A model generated the notes under the pieces. That model was not told where the DNA came from. It was given only the letters and a program-made list of their open reading frames with translations, and searched no databases. Position numbers and translations under genes: made by a program. A stretch of 40,868 nt of DNA, taken from assembly GCA_964397755.1 (NCBI GenBank), contig CAYNJY010000009.1, positions 1 to 40,868 on the forward strand, written 5' to 3'. Positions 7,731 to 15,310 of this stretch are shown piece after piece; the first letter of the stretch is position 1; every line of letters begins with the position of its first letter. The stretch comes from CAYNJY01 sp964397755 (GTDB lineage Bacteria > Patescibacteriota > Microgenomatia > UBA10105 > UBA927).

Positions 7731-8927
7731 TTATTGCTTCCTCCATGAGCCGTTTGCGAGGGCCTCTAGCGCCGGGAGAGTTCCCTTTTCCATAAACTCC
7801 AGCATCGCCCCGCCGCCGGTGGAGATATGGGTGATTTTTTTGGTTAAAGCCGGACTTTTGATCATGGAAATCGTGTCGCCGCCGCCGATGACACTTTCTG
7901 CCTTGCTTTTGGCAATAGCCTCAAGTGTTTTCATCGTTCCGGCGAGAAACCGCTCATCCTCGTACATGCCCATCGGCCCATTCCAGATAACGGTTCGTGC
8001 TTTCATTATGTACTCGGTAAGTTCTTGTATCGACTGCGGGCCGATATCAAAAATGCCAAGGGCGGATGGAACTTTATTGTACGGAAGGACGAACGGTTCG
8101 GTTTCGCGGTTCCCGTTGGTCACGATGACATCGCTTGGCAGGAGAAGCCGGCAGTGGGTCCGGGTTGCTTTCCAGAGAACCGCTCGCGCCATCTCTATCA
8201 TCTCGTGGTCAACCTTTGAAACACCCACGCTGATCCCCCAGGTGGCAAAAAAGGTATTGGCAACAGCTCCTCCCAAGTAGATGCTGTCGGCAACCTCAAG
8301 GAGTCGGTCGATGACCCGGATTTTCTCCGGCGTCTTCCCGCCGCCGATAATGAGCAGGAGCGGCCGCTTGGGTTTGGTGATGGCACTTTTGATCACTAAG
8401 ACTTCTTTTTCAAAAAGAAATCCAGTATACGACGGAAGGTAGGCCGTGACGCCAACGGTTGAGGCGTGGACGCGGTGCGCCGTGCCGAATGCGTCATTCA
8501 CGTAAACATCTGCCAGCCGGGCAAGCTTTTGGGCAAAAGCCGGATTGTTTTGCTCCTCGCCGGGGTGGAAGCGTACGTTTTCACAAAGAACAACCGATGG
8601 TGGACGGGCCTTCTGTATGTTCTCCCATGCCTTGTCTTCCCAAAAGTACTCCAGGAGCAACACGTCCTGTGTTAAAAACCTCTCGAGGCGTTTCGCAACC
8701 GGCCGGAGGCTGAGCGTCGGGTCGACCTTCCCGTCCGGCCGGCCGAGGTGGGAGATGAGGATCACGGTCGCGCGCTTTTTGAGGAGGTATTCGACTGTTG
8801 GGATGGTTTCGATAATCCGGGCGTCACTTGACACCTGCCTGTCGGCGGTGAGCGGCACGTTAAAGTCCACTCGAACGAGCACCCGTTTGCCGGCAACATT
8901 CGCATCTTTGAGGCTTGGCATCTTCAT
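7731..8927 (-). CDS. pgk: Phosphoglycerate kinase
   Basis: 398 residues, the usual length. It transfers phosphate from 1,3-bisphosphoglycerate to ADP in glycolysis (reverse in gluconeogenesis). Family motifs are all present: RVDFNVPL near residue 21, SHLGRPDG near 59, ENVRFHPGEEQN near 114, YVNDAFGTAHRVHAST near 138, GGGKTPEKI near 195, WNGPMG near 315 and GGGDTI near 348, ending with the STGGGAMLEF block. Its ATG overlaps the stop of gap by four bases, so gap and pgk are translationally coupled in one operon. Confidence 0.98.
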   Translation of the reverse strand: MKMPSLKDANVAGKRVLVRVDFNVPLTADRQVSSDARIIETIPTVEYLLKKRATVILISHLGRPDGKVDPTLSLRPVAKRLERFLTQDVLLLEYFWEDKAWENIQKARPPSVVLCENVRFHPGEEQNNPAFAQKLARLADVYVNDAFGTAHRVHASTVGVTAYLPSYTGFLFEKEVLVIKSAITKPKRPLLLIIGGGKTPEKIRVIDRLLEVADSIYLGGAVANTFFATWGISVGVSKVDHEMIEMARAVLWKATRTHCRLLLPSDVIVTNGNRETEPFVLPYNKVPSALGIFDIGPQSIQELTEYIMKARTVIWNGPMGMYEDERFLAGTMKTLEAIAKSKAESVIGGGDTISMIKSPALTKKITHISTGGGAMLEFMEKGTLPALEALANGSWRKQ

Positions 8928-9931
8928 GCTCCGCGTTTCGTCGAAACGTATCGGGCAAGCTCAACCAGTCGTTTACAATACCCCCACTCGTTATCGTACC
9001 ACGCGGTCACATGAAGAAGTGTACCATCGACAACATCCGTGAGAAACGGATCCACAACCGAGGAGTAGGGCGAACCGATAAAATCCGTCGAAACGAGTTC
9101 CTCGGCAGCCACTGCGAGAATCCCCTGGAGGCGGTTTCTCGCTGCCAACGAAAATGCCTTGTTCACCCCATCAACGCTTGTTTTCTCCCGTACCTCAACA
9201 ACGAGTTCCGCAAGTGAAACCGTTGGCACCGGCACCCGTACAGCGCGACACGGAAGCTTGCCGGCCAAGTGCGGGAACAGCTTCGCGACATCCTTGGCCG
9301 ATCCGGATGAAGCGGGGATGAGGTTGAGCATCGCCGAGCGGCGAAGCCGAACATTCTTTTTGTGGGAATTATCAAGGAGATTCTGCGAATCCGTCACCGC
9401 ATGGATGGTCGTCATGCTCCCGCGGATAACGCCAAAGCTATCATCGAGGACCTTAAGCACGGTGGTCACGGCATTGGTCGTACAGGAGGTATTGGAGATA
9501 ACCGGTTCGCCGGAGTACTTCGTGTGGTTGACGCCCAGAACAAACGTCGGGGTATCGTCTTTAGCAGGAGCCGAGATGACGACTGCTTTGGCCCCAGATG
9601 CGAGATGCCCCTGACAATCCTCGCTTGTTCGGAACTTCCCGGAACATTCCAACACCAGATCTACCGTGTGCGTACCCCAGGGTATCGCTGTCGGCTCTTT
9701 TTCCTGGGTACAGACGATGCGTTTTCCCTCAAGGCGAAGGTCGGCTCCGTCACAGGAAACTTCCTTATTATAGACGCCGTACACGGAATCATGCGACAGA
9801 AGATACGCGTGGGAGGCAGCATCAGCGGAGCTATTGATCGCGACAAGCTCAAGTTCTTTCCCCGAGAGGATGATCCGGGCGGCAAGTCTACCAATCCTGC
9901 CAAAACCATTGATGCCAATGCGCGTTTTCAT
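8924..9931 (-). CDS. gap: Glyceraldehyde-3-phosphate dehydrogenase
   Basis: 335 residues, full length. It oxidises glyceraldehyde-3-phosphate to 1,3-bisphosphoglycerate. Visible features: Rossmann motif INGFGRIGR (7-15), catalytic Cys150 in SNTSCTTNA, catalytic His177 in TIHAVT, and the C-terminal WYDNEWGY block. The residue that normally is Asp after the second beta strand (IND, NAD specificity) is Ser34 here (AINSS), which in known enzymes loosens the preference for NAD and allows NADP; this is inference. It starts two bases after gdhA ends and overlaps pgk, so it is the middle gene of a gdhA-gap-pgk operon. Confidence 0.98.
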   Translation of the reverse strand: MKTRIGINGFGRIGRLAARIILSGKELELVAINSSADAASHAYLLSHDSVYGVYNKEVSCDGADLRLEGKRIVCTQEKEPTAIPWGTHTVDLVLECSGKFRTSEDCQGHLASGAKAVVISAPAKDDTPTFVLGVNHTKYSGEPVISNTSCTTNAVTTVLKVLDDSFGVIRGSMTTIHAVTDSQNLLDNSHKKNVRLRRSAMLNLIPASSGSAKDVAKLFPHLAGKLPCRAVRVPVPTVSLAELVVEVREKTSVDGVNKAFSLAARNRLQGILAVAAEELVSTDFIGSPYSSVVDPFLTDVVDGTLLHVTAWYDNEWGYCKRLVELARYVSTKRGA

Positions 9932-9932
9932 G

Positions 9933-11345
9933 CTAGGCGTTCATTGCCTTGAGTATCCGCTCAAGCGCCACTACGAACGCCGCGGTGCGAAGGCTGGTAT
10001 CGATCTTTCTCGAAGCATCCCACACTGCGTCCGTTGCGCTGTTCATCTGATCTTTCAACTTTCGATTTACTGCATCTTTGCTCCAGTGCTCGCCGCTTCT
10101 ATTCTGCTCCCACTCGAAACACGATACCGTGACACCACCGCTGTTACTTAAGATATCCGGTATGACGGGAATGCCCCGTTTGTATAGTATGGCGTCTGCC
10201 TCGGGGGTCGTCGGCCCGTTTGCCATCTCAAGAACAACCTTCGCTTTCACGCGCTTCGCATTCTCGCCGGTAATCACATTTTCGAGCGCCGCAGGAACGA
10301 GAATATCAACAGAGAGCTCGAGGAGATCCCCGTTACTAATCGGCCTTCCCTTCTTAAGGTCACACACCGACCCGGTGCAGTAGCAGCCGGCGAGGTAGCC
10401 GTTCTTCTTCTTGCACGCAAGGGTGAGCTCTGGATTTATTCCCTCGGGGACGTAAATTCCGCCTTTGCTGTCTGAAACGGCAACGACTGTATACCCTGCC
10501 TCTGTCAGAAATTTCGCTGCGTTGTACCCGACATTGCCAAAGCCCTGTATCGCGACCGTCAATGGTCGCGCAATGTCCAATGTCCAATGTCCAATGTCCA
10601 AGTGTGTTGCATTTTTGTTTTTAGATTTCAAATTTTTTTGGTCATTGGAAATTGGGATTTGGGATTTAAGTTTTGCGAGCACAGCGAGTAAAACGTAAAG
10701 CCCTCCCAGCCCCGTCGCCTCCTCCCGTCCTTCGCTTCCCCCGTCTTTGATGAGCTTTCCTGTAAACGTCGAGCGGAGCCTTTGTTTCTCTTGCTCCGAA
10801 CATTTGACATTGGGCATTTGACATTTGACATTGACGTATTCCTCCACCATCCACCCCATGATCTTGCCGTTGGTATTGACGTCCGGCGCCGGCACGTCGA
10901 GATTGGGGCCTATAACATCGGCAATTGCTCGCGCGTAGCCCTGCGACAGTCGCTCAAGCTCTCCTTCGGAAAGCGTCTTTGGATCAACGACGATGCCGCC
11001 TTTTCCTCCGCCGAGAGGCAAGTCCGCTACCGCGCACTTCATCGCCATCCAAAAAGCGAGCGCTTTGACTTCTTCTAGGTCTACGAGCGCGTGGTACCGT
11101 ATGCCTCCCTTGTATGGCCCCCGTGCGTTATTGTGCTGCACGCGATACCCTTGGAACATTCGCGTCGTCCCGTCATCCATGAGGACTGGAATTGAAACAT
11201 TGACGATGCGCTGGGGATACCTGAGGATCTCTGCGGAGTCTCGAAGCTTCTTCCGTTTGTGTTCGTCGTTCTCTCTTCTGTAGATCAATGCCAACGCAGT
11301 CGTAAGCTGCCGCATGGCGTTCTCAAACGGGTTGTTCTTCTCCAT
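9933..11345 (-). CDS. gdhA: Glutamate dehydrogenase (Glu/Leu/Phe/Val family) with repeat insertions
   Basis: 470 residues against about 420 usual. It interconverts glutamate and 2-oxoglutarate plus ammonia. Motifs: GPYKGGIRYH near 79, KCAVADLPLGGGKGG near 102 with the catalytic lysine region, PAPDVNT near 152, Rossmann VAIQGFGNVGYNAAKF near 271, NGPTTPEAD near 378. The extra length lies in two places, around residues 175-185 (plus-strand 10801-10835) and 226-257 (10571-10669), both encoded by heptamer repeats, yet the frame stays open. An AGGAG SD and promoter TTGATA-N17-TATACT precede it. It heads the gdhA-gap-pgk operon. Confidence 0.95.
   Translation of the reverse strand: MEKNNPFENAMRQLTTALALIYRRENDEHKRKKLRDSAEILRYPQRIVNVSIPVLMDDGTTRMFQGYRVQHNNARGPYKGGIRYHALVDLEEVKALAFWMAMKCAVADLPLGGGKGGIVVDPKTLSEGELERLSQGYARAIADVIGPNLDVPAPDVNTNGKIMGWMVEEYVNVKCQMPNVKCSEQEKQRLRSTFTGKLIKDGGSEGREEATGLGGLYVLLAVLAKLKSQIPISNDQKNLKSKNKNATHLDIGHWTLDIARPLTVAIQGFGNVGYNAAKFLTEAGYTVVAVSDSKGGIYVPEGINPELTLACKKKNGYLAGCYCTGSVCDLKKGRPISNGDLLELSVDILVPAALENVITGENAKRVKAKVVLEMANGPTTPEADAILYKRGIPVIPDILSNSGGVTVSCFEWEQNRSGEHWSKDAVNRKLKDQMNSATDAVWDASRKIDTSLRTAAFVVALERILKAMNA
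10571..10669. repeat. Heptamer repeat element inside gdhA
   Basis: Four tandem CAATGTC units at the left end and GGAAATT GGGATTT GGGATTT units at the right end (about 10647-10667), separated by a T-rich stretch. It is in frame within gdhA and encodes a lysine/asparagine-rich loop just before the NAD-binding Rossmann domain. Confidence 0.85.
10801..10835. repeat. Second heptamer repeat inside gdhA
   Basis: Units TTTGACA, TTGGGCA, TTTGACA, TTTGACA, TTGACG in tandem, period seven. They encode the segment around KCQMPNVKC after the PAPDVNT motif, again in frame. Confidence 0.8.
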
Positions 11346-11359
11346 AAAAAGTAGCTCCT

Positions 11360-11388
11360 AGTATACGCACGTCTCCTTATTTTATCAA
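11360..11388 (-). promoter_or_regulatory. Promoter of the gdhA-gap-pgk operon
   Basis: Minus strand TTGATA (11383-11388), 17 bases, TATACT (11360-11365), then AGGAG and the gdhA ATG. An alternative weaker pair (TTGTCA-N16-TAAAAT) lies a little upstream. Confidence 0.65.
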
Positions 11389-11453
11389 GAAATACTTCTC
11401 TGACAAAACAAAAATAGCTCTACCATACAATGTACTCAACTATGTGACTTTAC

Positions 11454-12155
11454 CTAATAGAAGAGCTCTGATTTGATTTGTGATTCTAGGATTTTTTCCC
11501 TCAAGAGATGGTCTCGGACTTCGTAGATCATCTCCTTATTTCCGCACAGGTAGTAGTCCGCATCACGTGCATCGTGTACGAGGTGTTTCGTCACCCTGCC
11601 AACATTCCCCAACCACTCTCCCTCTGGTCTTGAAAGCGTCAGCACATAGTAAAACGACGGGTGCTTCTTCACAATGTTCTGAAAGTCTTCTTGCCAAAAA
11701 AGATCGCGCTCAAACCGAAGTCCCCAGTACAGGCTGATCTCTCCGGATGGATTTTTCTCAAATGCGTCGAGGATCATTCCGCGAATGGGCGCAATCCCGG
11801 TGCCGGTTGCGACGAATACTTTTCTGCGGGGACTCTCATCGTCAACAACAAATCGCCCAAGCGGGCCGAGAAACTCAACTGTGTCTCCCGGCTTTACTGC
11901 GAGAATCCACCTCGAACCCGGTCCCATGGGCGTCACATCAGCACAGATCTCAAATGCCGATGGGAGAGACGGCGGCGTGGTAAAAGAAAAATTTCTGCGC
12001 ACCGTGTCCCCAAGAATGAAGGAGCAATATTGTCCGGGGATAAATAAGATCGACGACGGGCGCTCCATACGAAGCCGCACGACGTACGCCTTGTGATTGA
12101 CGCATCGGGAAAATTCGACAATTGCGCGGCACCGCTGGGGTTTGGGGAAAATCAT
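11454..12155 (-). CDS. FNR-like FAD/NAD(P)-binding oxidoreductase
   Basis: About 233 residues with the start at the ATG at 12155, which overlaps the trxB stop (ATGA); the frame also reaches a GTG at 12173. It is a ferredoxin-NADP reductase-type flavoprotein: N-terminal beta barrel with PGQYCSF and RNFSFTTPP (FAD binding, the RxxS/T motif), then the NAD(P) domain with VATGTGIAPIRGM, the WGLR block, and C-terminal YLCGNKEM. There is no iron-sulfur cysteine cluster, so it is a bare FNR-like module. Its electron partner is not shown by sequence. Position behind trxA-trxB suggests a role in redox poise. Confidence 0.88.
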   Translation of the reverse strand: MIFPKPQRCRAIVEFSRCVNHKAYVVRLRMERPSSILFIPGQYCSFILGDTVRRNFSFTTPPSLPSAFEICADVTPMGPGSRWILAVKPGDTVEFLGPLGRFVVDDESPRRKVFVATGTGIAPIRGMILDAFEKNPSGEISLYWGLRFERDLFWQEDFQNIVKKHPSFYYVLTLSRPEGEWLGNVGRVTKHLVHDARDADYYLCGNKEMIYEVRDHLLREKILESQIKSELFY

Positions 12156-13156
12156 GTATTCTCTGCTAACCACCTTTGCACATCCAAAGCGGCCATGCAG
12201 CCGAAGGCGGCGGCGGTCACCGCCTGCTTGTAGCGGGCGTCGTGGACGTCGCCTGCGGAAAACACCCCCGGCACGCTTGCTTTCGTCGCGTACTTTATAA
12301 CACCATTCTCATCCAGCTCCTCATAGCGCTTCACATACCCTTTGGCGTCTAGCTCAACCCCCTCGAAACGCTCGGTATTGGGGCTAAGACCGATCGCCAC
12401 AAACACCCCTTCGCGGGGCAGAATCCAGCGGCCCCCCTCTTTCTTGCTGCCGCCGAATGCGGCGACAAGTTCATCGAAGCTCTCCTCCCCTTGTTTGGGA
12501 GAAACACTCGCTGTTCCAAGGAGTATTCCCGTGAGCTTCTCCTCTCCAAGTACCTCAACGACCTGCGTGTTATAGAGGAAACGAACGTTTGTCAGTGCCG
12601 TTATCTTATCAATCATCGCCTTCTGGGCGCGGAACTCGTCTCGCCGGTGAATGAGAATAACATCCGGGCTCACTTTGGCAATCACCTGCGCTTCCTCCAT
12701 GGCGCTATCCCCTCCTCCCACCACCGCCACCTTCTTCCCCTTAAAAAAGTACGCGTCGCACGGCGCGCAGGAAGAGACGCCGTGTCCCCGCAACCGTTCC
12801 TCTCCCGGCACACCCAGCCACTTGGTGTCAGCGCCGGTGGCGACAATAACGGTTTTGCCCTCAAGCACCTGATCTTCAGCGGTGACCACAAAGGGTCGTT
12901 TGGTTCCATCAAGCTTGATAAAGTCGCGGTCAACAATCTCAACACCCAGTCCGGCCACTTGATCGCGCATTTGTTTCATAAGCTCCGGTCCCTGGATCTT
13001 GGCAAAGCCGGGGAAGTTCTCGACATCGGTCGTGAGCATCAGCTGCCCGCCCCACTTACGGCCGGCAACCAGCGCAGTTGTGAGTCCAAACCGTTGGGTG
13101 TAGATCGCGGCAGTGAATCCTGCCGGGCCAGAACCGAGGATGATAACGTCGTACAT
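12152..13156 (-). CDS. trxB: Thioredoxin reductase
   Basis: 334 residues, normal length. An NADPH-dependent flavoenzyme that reduces thioredoxin. Motifs: FAD-binding GSGPAGFTAAIY (8-19), redox pair CAPC (Cys130, Cys133), NADPH-binding GGGDSAMEEA near 147, HRRDEFRA near 177 (the two arginines favour NADPH), and FAD-binding GVFSAGDVHD near 296. It lies six bases after trxA and overlaps the FNR-like gene, forming one operon. Confidence 0.97.
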   Translation of the reverse strand: MYDVIILGSGPAGFTAAIYTQRFGLTTALVAGRKWGGQLMLTTDVENFPGFAKIQGPELMKQMRDQVAGLGVEIVDRDFIKLDGTKRPFVVTAEDQVLEGKTVIVATGADTKWLGVPGEERLRGHGVSSCAPCDAYFFKGKKVAVVGGGDSAMEEAQVIAKVSPDVILIHRRDEFRAQKAMIDKITALTNVRFLYNTQVVEVLGEEKLTGILLGTASVSPKQGEESFDELVAAFGGSKKEGGRWILPREGVFVAIGLSPNTERFEGVELDAKGYVKRYEELDENGVIKYATKASVPGVFSAGDVHDARYKQAVTAAAFGCMAALDVQRWLAENT

Positions 13157-13162
13157 GGGAAA

Positions 13163-13486
13163 TTAATTTATGAGTTTATTCAACTCCCCCACCAGCGTCT
13201 CTTTGCTGGTCACGCCCATAAATTGTTTGACCACCGTACCGCCTTTGAAAATCATGAGCGTCGGGATCGACATAATGCCATATTTTTGGGCAGTCCGGGG
13301 GTTTTCATCGACATTGAGTTTGCCAACCTTGATTTTGCCGCCGACTTCTTTTGCGATCTCCTCCACAATCGGTCCCTGCACGACACACGGCCCGCACCAC
13401 GGCGCCCAGAAATCGACAACAACAGGCCTGTCAGACCTCAGAACTTCCGCGTCGAAATTCTGATCTGTAATTGTTATTTCCGCCAT
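13163..13486 (-). CDS. trxA: Thioredoxin
   Basis: 107 residues with the classical active site FWAPWCGPC (Cys31, Cys34), followed by the cis-Pro block SIPTLMIFKGG near residue 75. It reduces protein disulfides in the cytoplasm and is re-reduced by the trxB product encoded next to it. AGAGGAGG lies before the ATG. One oddity is VQGPI after the active site where KxxAP is usual. It follows the DUF3105 gene by 17 bases. Confidence 0.97.
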   Translation of the reverse strand: MAEITITDQNFDAEVLRSDRPVVVDFWAPWCGPCVVQGPIVEEIAKEVGGKIKVGKLNVDENPRTAQKYGIMSIPTLMIFKGGTVVKQFMGVTSKETLVGELNKLIN

Positions 13487-13503
13487 AAGCCTCCTCTTAT
13501 TGT

Positions 13504-14181
13504 TTATTCCATCGTCTTCTCCGGGCCATGATCGCGATGGAAGTCGATAAAGCGCTCAATGCGCTTCGCGTCAACCCCAATTGGATCGGGGTCGAACGTA
13601 TCTATATATCCCCAGGCGGTGAGTGCGATCGTCGTGTCAAGCTGCGGCCGCGGAACAACTATCAGTTTAGACAACTTTTTCTTCCTCGCCAAGCCCTCAA
13701 GCTGCCTTACTAAGGTCTTGCAACCCTCGCTCTCATTCGTCGCGCCTGTCCTAAGCGGAGCCGAAGGGCTTCCCGTAGTTACCGGTGTCTGGTCGAGCTC
13801 TGTCGACGGGCTTGCCTCTTCTTCTAATCCGTGGGCAAACGCCCGAGACGGTAAGATGTTTTTTCTTACTGTCTTACTGTCTGCTTTTAGATGCACCTCA
13901 CAATTGTAGCTTATGATGACGTAGCCGTGTTCAAGGGAATGGATGAGCTCTCCTTCGCTCTGCGGGCTCGTGTATACGCCGGCTTTCACCCAGATCGGAA
14001 GGTGCGGGCCGGAGGTCGGGGGGTTACTATTGTATTGCGTTTGAGCAACCTGCGTTTCGGACACGTGCTCCCTTCCCATGTCAGGAATCTTCTGCCCAGG
14101 TGGCGATGTGGTTATATACGCGAGAAACCACCAGAAACCCAAAGCGAGAAAAAGTACAAAAAGAATCTTTCCAATTTTCAT
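13504..14181 (-). CDS. DUF3105 family membrane-anchored protein with repeat-encoded insertion
   Basis: 225 residues. The N-terminal hydrophobic segment (about 4-24) is a membrane anchor or signal; the rest would be outside. Family hallmarks are YNSNPPTSGPH near 52-62, SLEHGYVIISYNC near 84, and IVVPRP...IALTAWG near 174-192. Between YNCEVH and the IVVPRP block there are about 55 more residues than I expect, and they come from repeat DNA (heptamers at about 13850-13885 and a GGAGCCGAAGGGC element near 13757). The biochemical role of DUF3105 is not known; placing at the head of trxA-trxB suggests a thiol or envelope redox link. Confidence 0.88.
   Translation of the reverse strand: MKIGKILFVLFLALGFWWFLAYITTSPPGQKIPDMGREHVSETQVAQTQYNSNPPTSGPHLPIWVKAGVYTSPQSEGELIHSLEHGYVIISYNCEVHLKADSKTVRKNILPSRAFAHGLEEEASPSTELDQTPVTTGSPSAPLRTGATNESEGCKTLVRQLEGLARKKKLSKLIVVPRPQLDTTIALTAWGYIDTFDPDPIGVDAKRIERFIDFHRDHGPEKTME
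13750..13888. repeat. Repeat-derived insertion in the DUF3105 gene
   Basis: The right part has degenerate heptamers of the GTCTTACT type (CTTACTG TCTTACT GTCTG at about 13865-13885), the same vocabulary as at 28276-28300 and 29108-29210. The left part has TCCTAAGCGGAGCCGAAGG (13752-13770), an element type akin to the one in the acylphosphatase gene near 26695. All is read in frame. Confidence 0.65.
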
Positions 14182-14240
14182 AGGCTGTTAGTATAGCAAG
14201 ATTTCCGCTCTTCCTGTATACTCAAAACTTGTTTCATACT

Positions 14241-14675
14241 ATGCGCATATTCTTTGCCGGCCCACTGACTGACTTAAGGCGACCCGCCCAAACAAAAGCG
14301 TTCTACAAAAAGATGGCGCGTGTTGCCAAAGGTCTCGGCGCAGAATACTACTGGGCGTTCCTGCGCGGGACAGACCCAGAAGAAAATCCGGACGTTTCGC
14401 CGAGCCGCGTCTACCAAATCGATACCTACGAGCTTGAAAAGAGCGACATTATGGTCGCCTACATGGGTGAACCGTCAACCGGAACAGGTATCGAAATAGA
14501 GTTTGCCCGCACCAAAAAAATCCCGGTTTACCTCCTCTACCCCAAAGGTACGCGCGTTTCCCGCATGATCCGCGGCTGTCCAGCCATAAAAGAAGAGATC
14601 GCGTACTCCTCAGAAACCGACGGACTGAGGAAGCTCGAAGCCCTTCTGAAACGACTCACGCGCCGCTACCCGTAA
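14241..14675 (+). CDS. Nucleoside 2-deoxyribosyltransferase-like protein
   Basis: 144 residues starting MRIFFAGPL (the frame also reaches a TTG at 14229, less likely). The N-terminal FFAGPL, the middle DTYELEKSDIMVAYM and the STGTGIEIEFA motif with the Glu of the active site fit the nucleoside 2-deoxyribosyltransferase / DNPH1-like fold, which cleaves the glycosidic bond of deoxynucleosides or deoxynucleotides. The true substrate is unknown; some members are hydrolases. A TG-extended TATACT -10 lies at 14217-14222. Its 3' end overlaps the convergent gene at 14656-15159 by 20 bases. Confidence 0.8.
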   Translation: MRIFFAGPLTDLRRPAQTKAFYKKMARVAKGLGAEYYWAFLRGTDPEENPDVSPSRVYQIDTYELEKSDIMVAYMGEPSTGTGIEIEFARTKKIPVYLLYPKGTRVSRMIRGCPAIKEEIAYSSETDGLRKLEALLKRLTRRYP

Positions 14676-15159
14676 CGACCCGATACCCAGCTTTCTCCAC
14701 TGCCAGCGCCATCATCGCCTGCGTGGTGCCGCAGGGGATAAAAATCGTAAAAACCCCGAGGATCGCCGGAGCAAACAAGCTTCCACTTTTGGTCTGCTGC
14801 CGCACGAGTCTCGTGAGAAAACGCGGCGGATGGATGATAAAGTAACGAAACAGCGGGTGAACCTCAAGGAGCGCAAGGGCGGTCCCGATCATAAATATCG
14901 CCACTCCCGCAAGGAGGATAGCCTGAAGCTTGAGGGAGAACTGGAAGAACGACCCCAACCAGCCCAAGAAAAGACCAAGAATCGTGTAGGCGACCAACTT
15001 GGCGATAAGAAACGAAAGAATGGGCCCAATCTCTCTGCGCTTTGGGTCTCCCCTGCCCTGCTGAGCAATGGTAGCCGTGAGGAGCCCTCCTTGCACCGCC
15101 GCGCAGGTCAGCCCGCCGGCAATGAGTCCGGTTGAAAAAATAAGCCAGAGATTCGGCAT
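14656..15159 (-). CDS. DsbD/TauE-like membrane protein, C-terminally short
   Basis: 167 residues from the ATG at 15159. It belongs by pattern to the DsbD_2 / cytochrome c biogenesis membrane family: GGLTCAAVQGGLLT near residue 13 (Cys in first membrane helix) and FIPCGTTQAMMALAV near 150 (Pro-Cys in the fourth or fifth). Members move electrons or metals across the membrane. Here the protein stops about 10 residues after the second motif (VVTGSGA), whereas relatives continue with two more membrane helices, so this gene looks cut off at the 3' end, where it overlaps the convergent gene. Its promoter (15167-15195) gives an almost leaderless mRNA. It is divergent from csoR, so it may be part of copper handling. 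Confidence 0.75.
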   Translation of the reverse strand: MPNLWLIFSTGLIAGGLTCAAVQGGLLTATIAQQGRGDPKRREIGPILSFLIAKLVAYTILGLFLGWLGSFFQFSLKLQAILLAGVAIFMIGTALALLEVHPLFRYFIIHPPRFLTRLVRQQTKSGSLFAPAILGVFTIFIPCGTTQAMMALAVEKAGYRVVTGSGA

Positions 15160-15166
15160 GGAAATT

Positions 15167-15217
15167 ATTGTACGAAAGCATCCAAGAGTTGACAAGGGAG
15201 GAGAATCGCTGTATGAT
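15167..15217. promoter_or_regulatory. Divergent promoters sharing one -35 core
   Basis: Plus strand: TTGACA (15189-15194), 17 bases, TATGAT (15212-15217), driving csoR. Minus strand: TTGTCA (15190-15195), 17 bases, TACAAT (15167-15172), driving the DsbD-like gene. Both -35 boxes are read from the same seven bases TTGACAA, so only one polymerase can bind at a time. Confidence 0.75.
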
Positions 15218-15221
15218 GATT

Positions 15222-15240
15222 TATCCCCCCTCAAGGGATA
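15222..15240. promoter_or_regulatory. CsoR-type operator
   Basis: TATCCC-N7-GGGATA, a dyad of the G/C-tract type bound by CsoR repressors, lies just after the csoR -10 box. Autorepression of csoR relieved by Cu(I) is the expected arrangement. Confidence 0.6.
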
Positions 15241-15310
15241 AAAAAGACACAATGATTAAGGGCTATCCAGCCAAGCGGCCAAAAAATCCGTTACTGAAGC
15301 GCCTATACCA

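Noticed and set aside
7402..8280. Plus-strand frame of 292 codons opposite pgk
   Set aside because: Shadow of pgk, whose motifs are complete on the minus strand.
10571..10669. Possible CRISPR array
   Set aside because: Units are seven bases with no spacers of regular length and no cas genes in the window.
10571..10835. gdhA as a pseudogene because of the repeats
   Set aside because: The frame is intact and all catalytic and cofactor motifs are present on both sides.
12491..13531. Plus-strand frame of 346 codons
   Set aside because: Antisense to trxB and trxA, which are certain.
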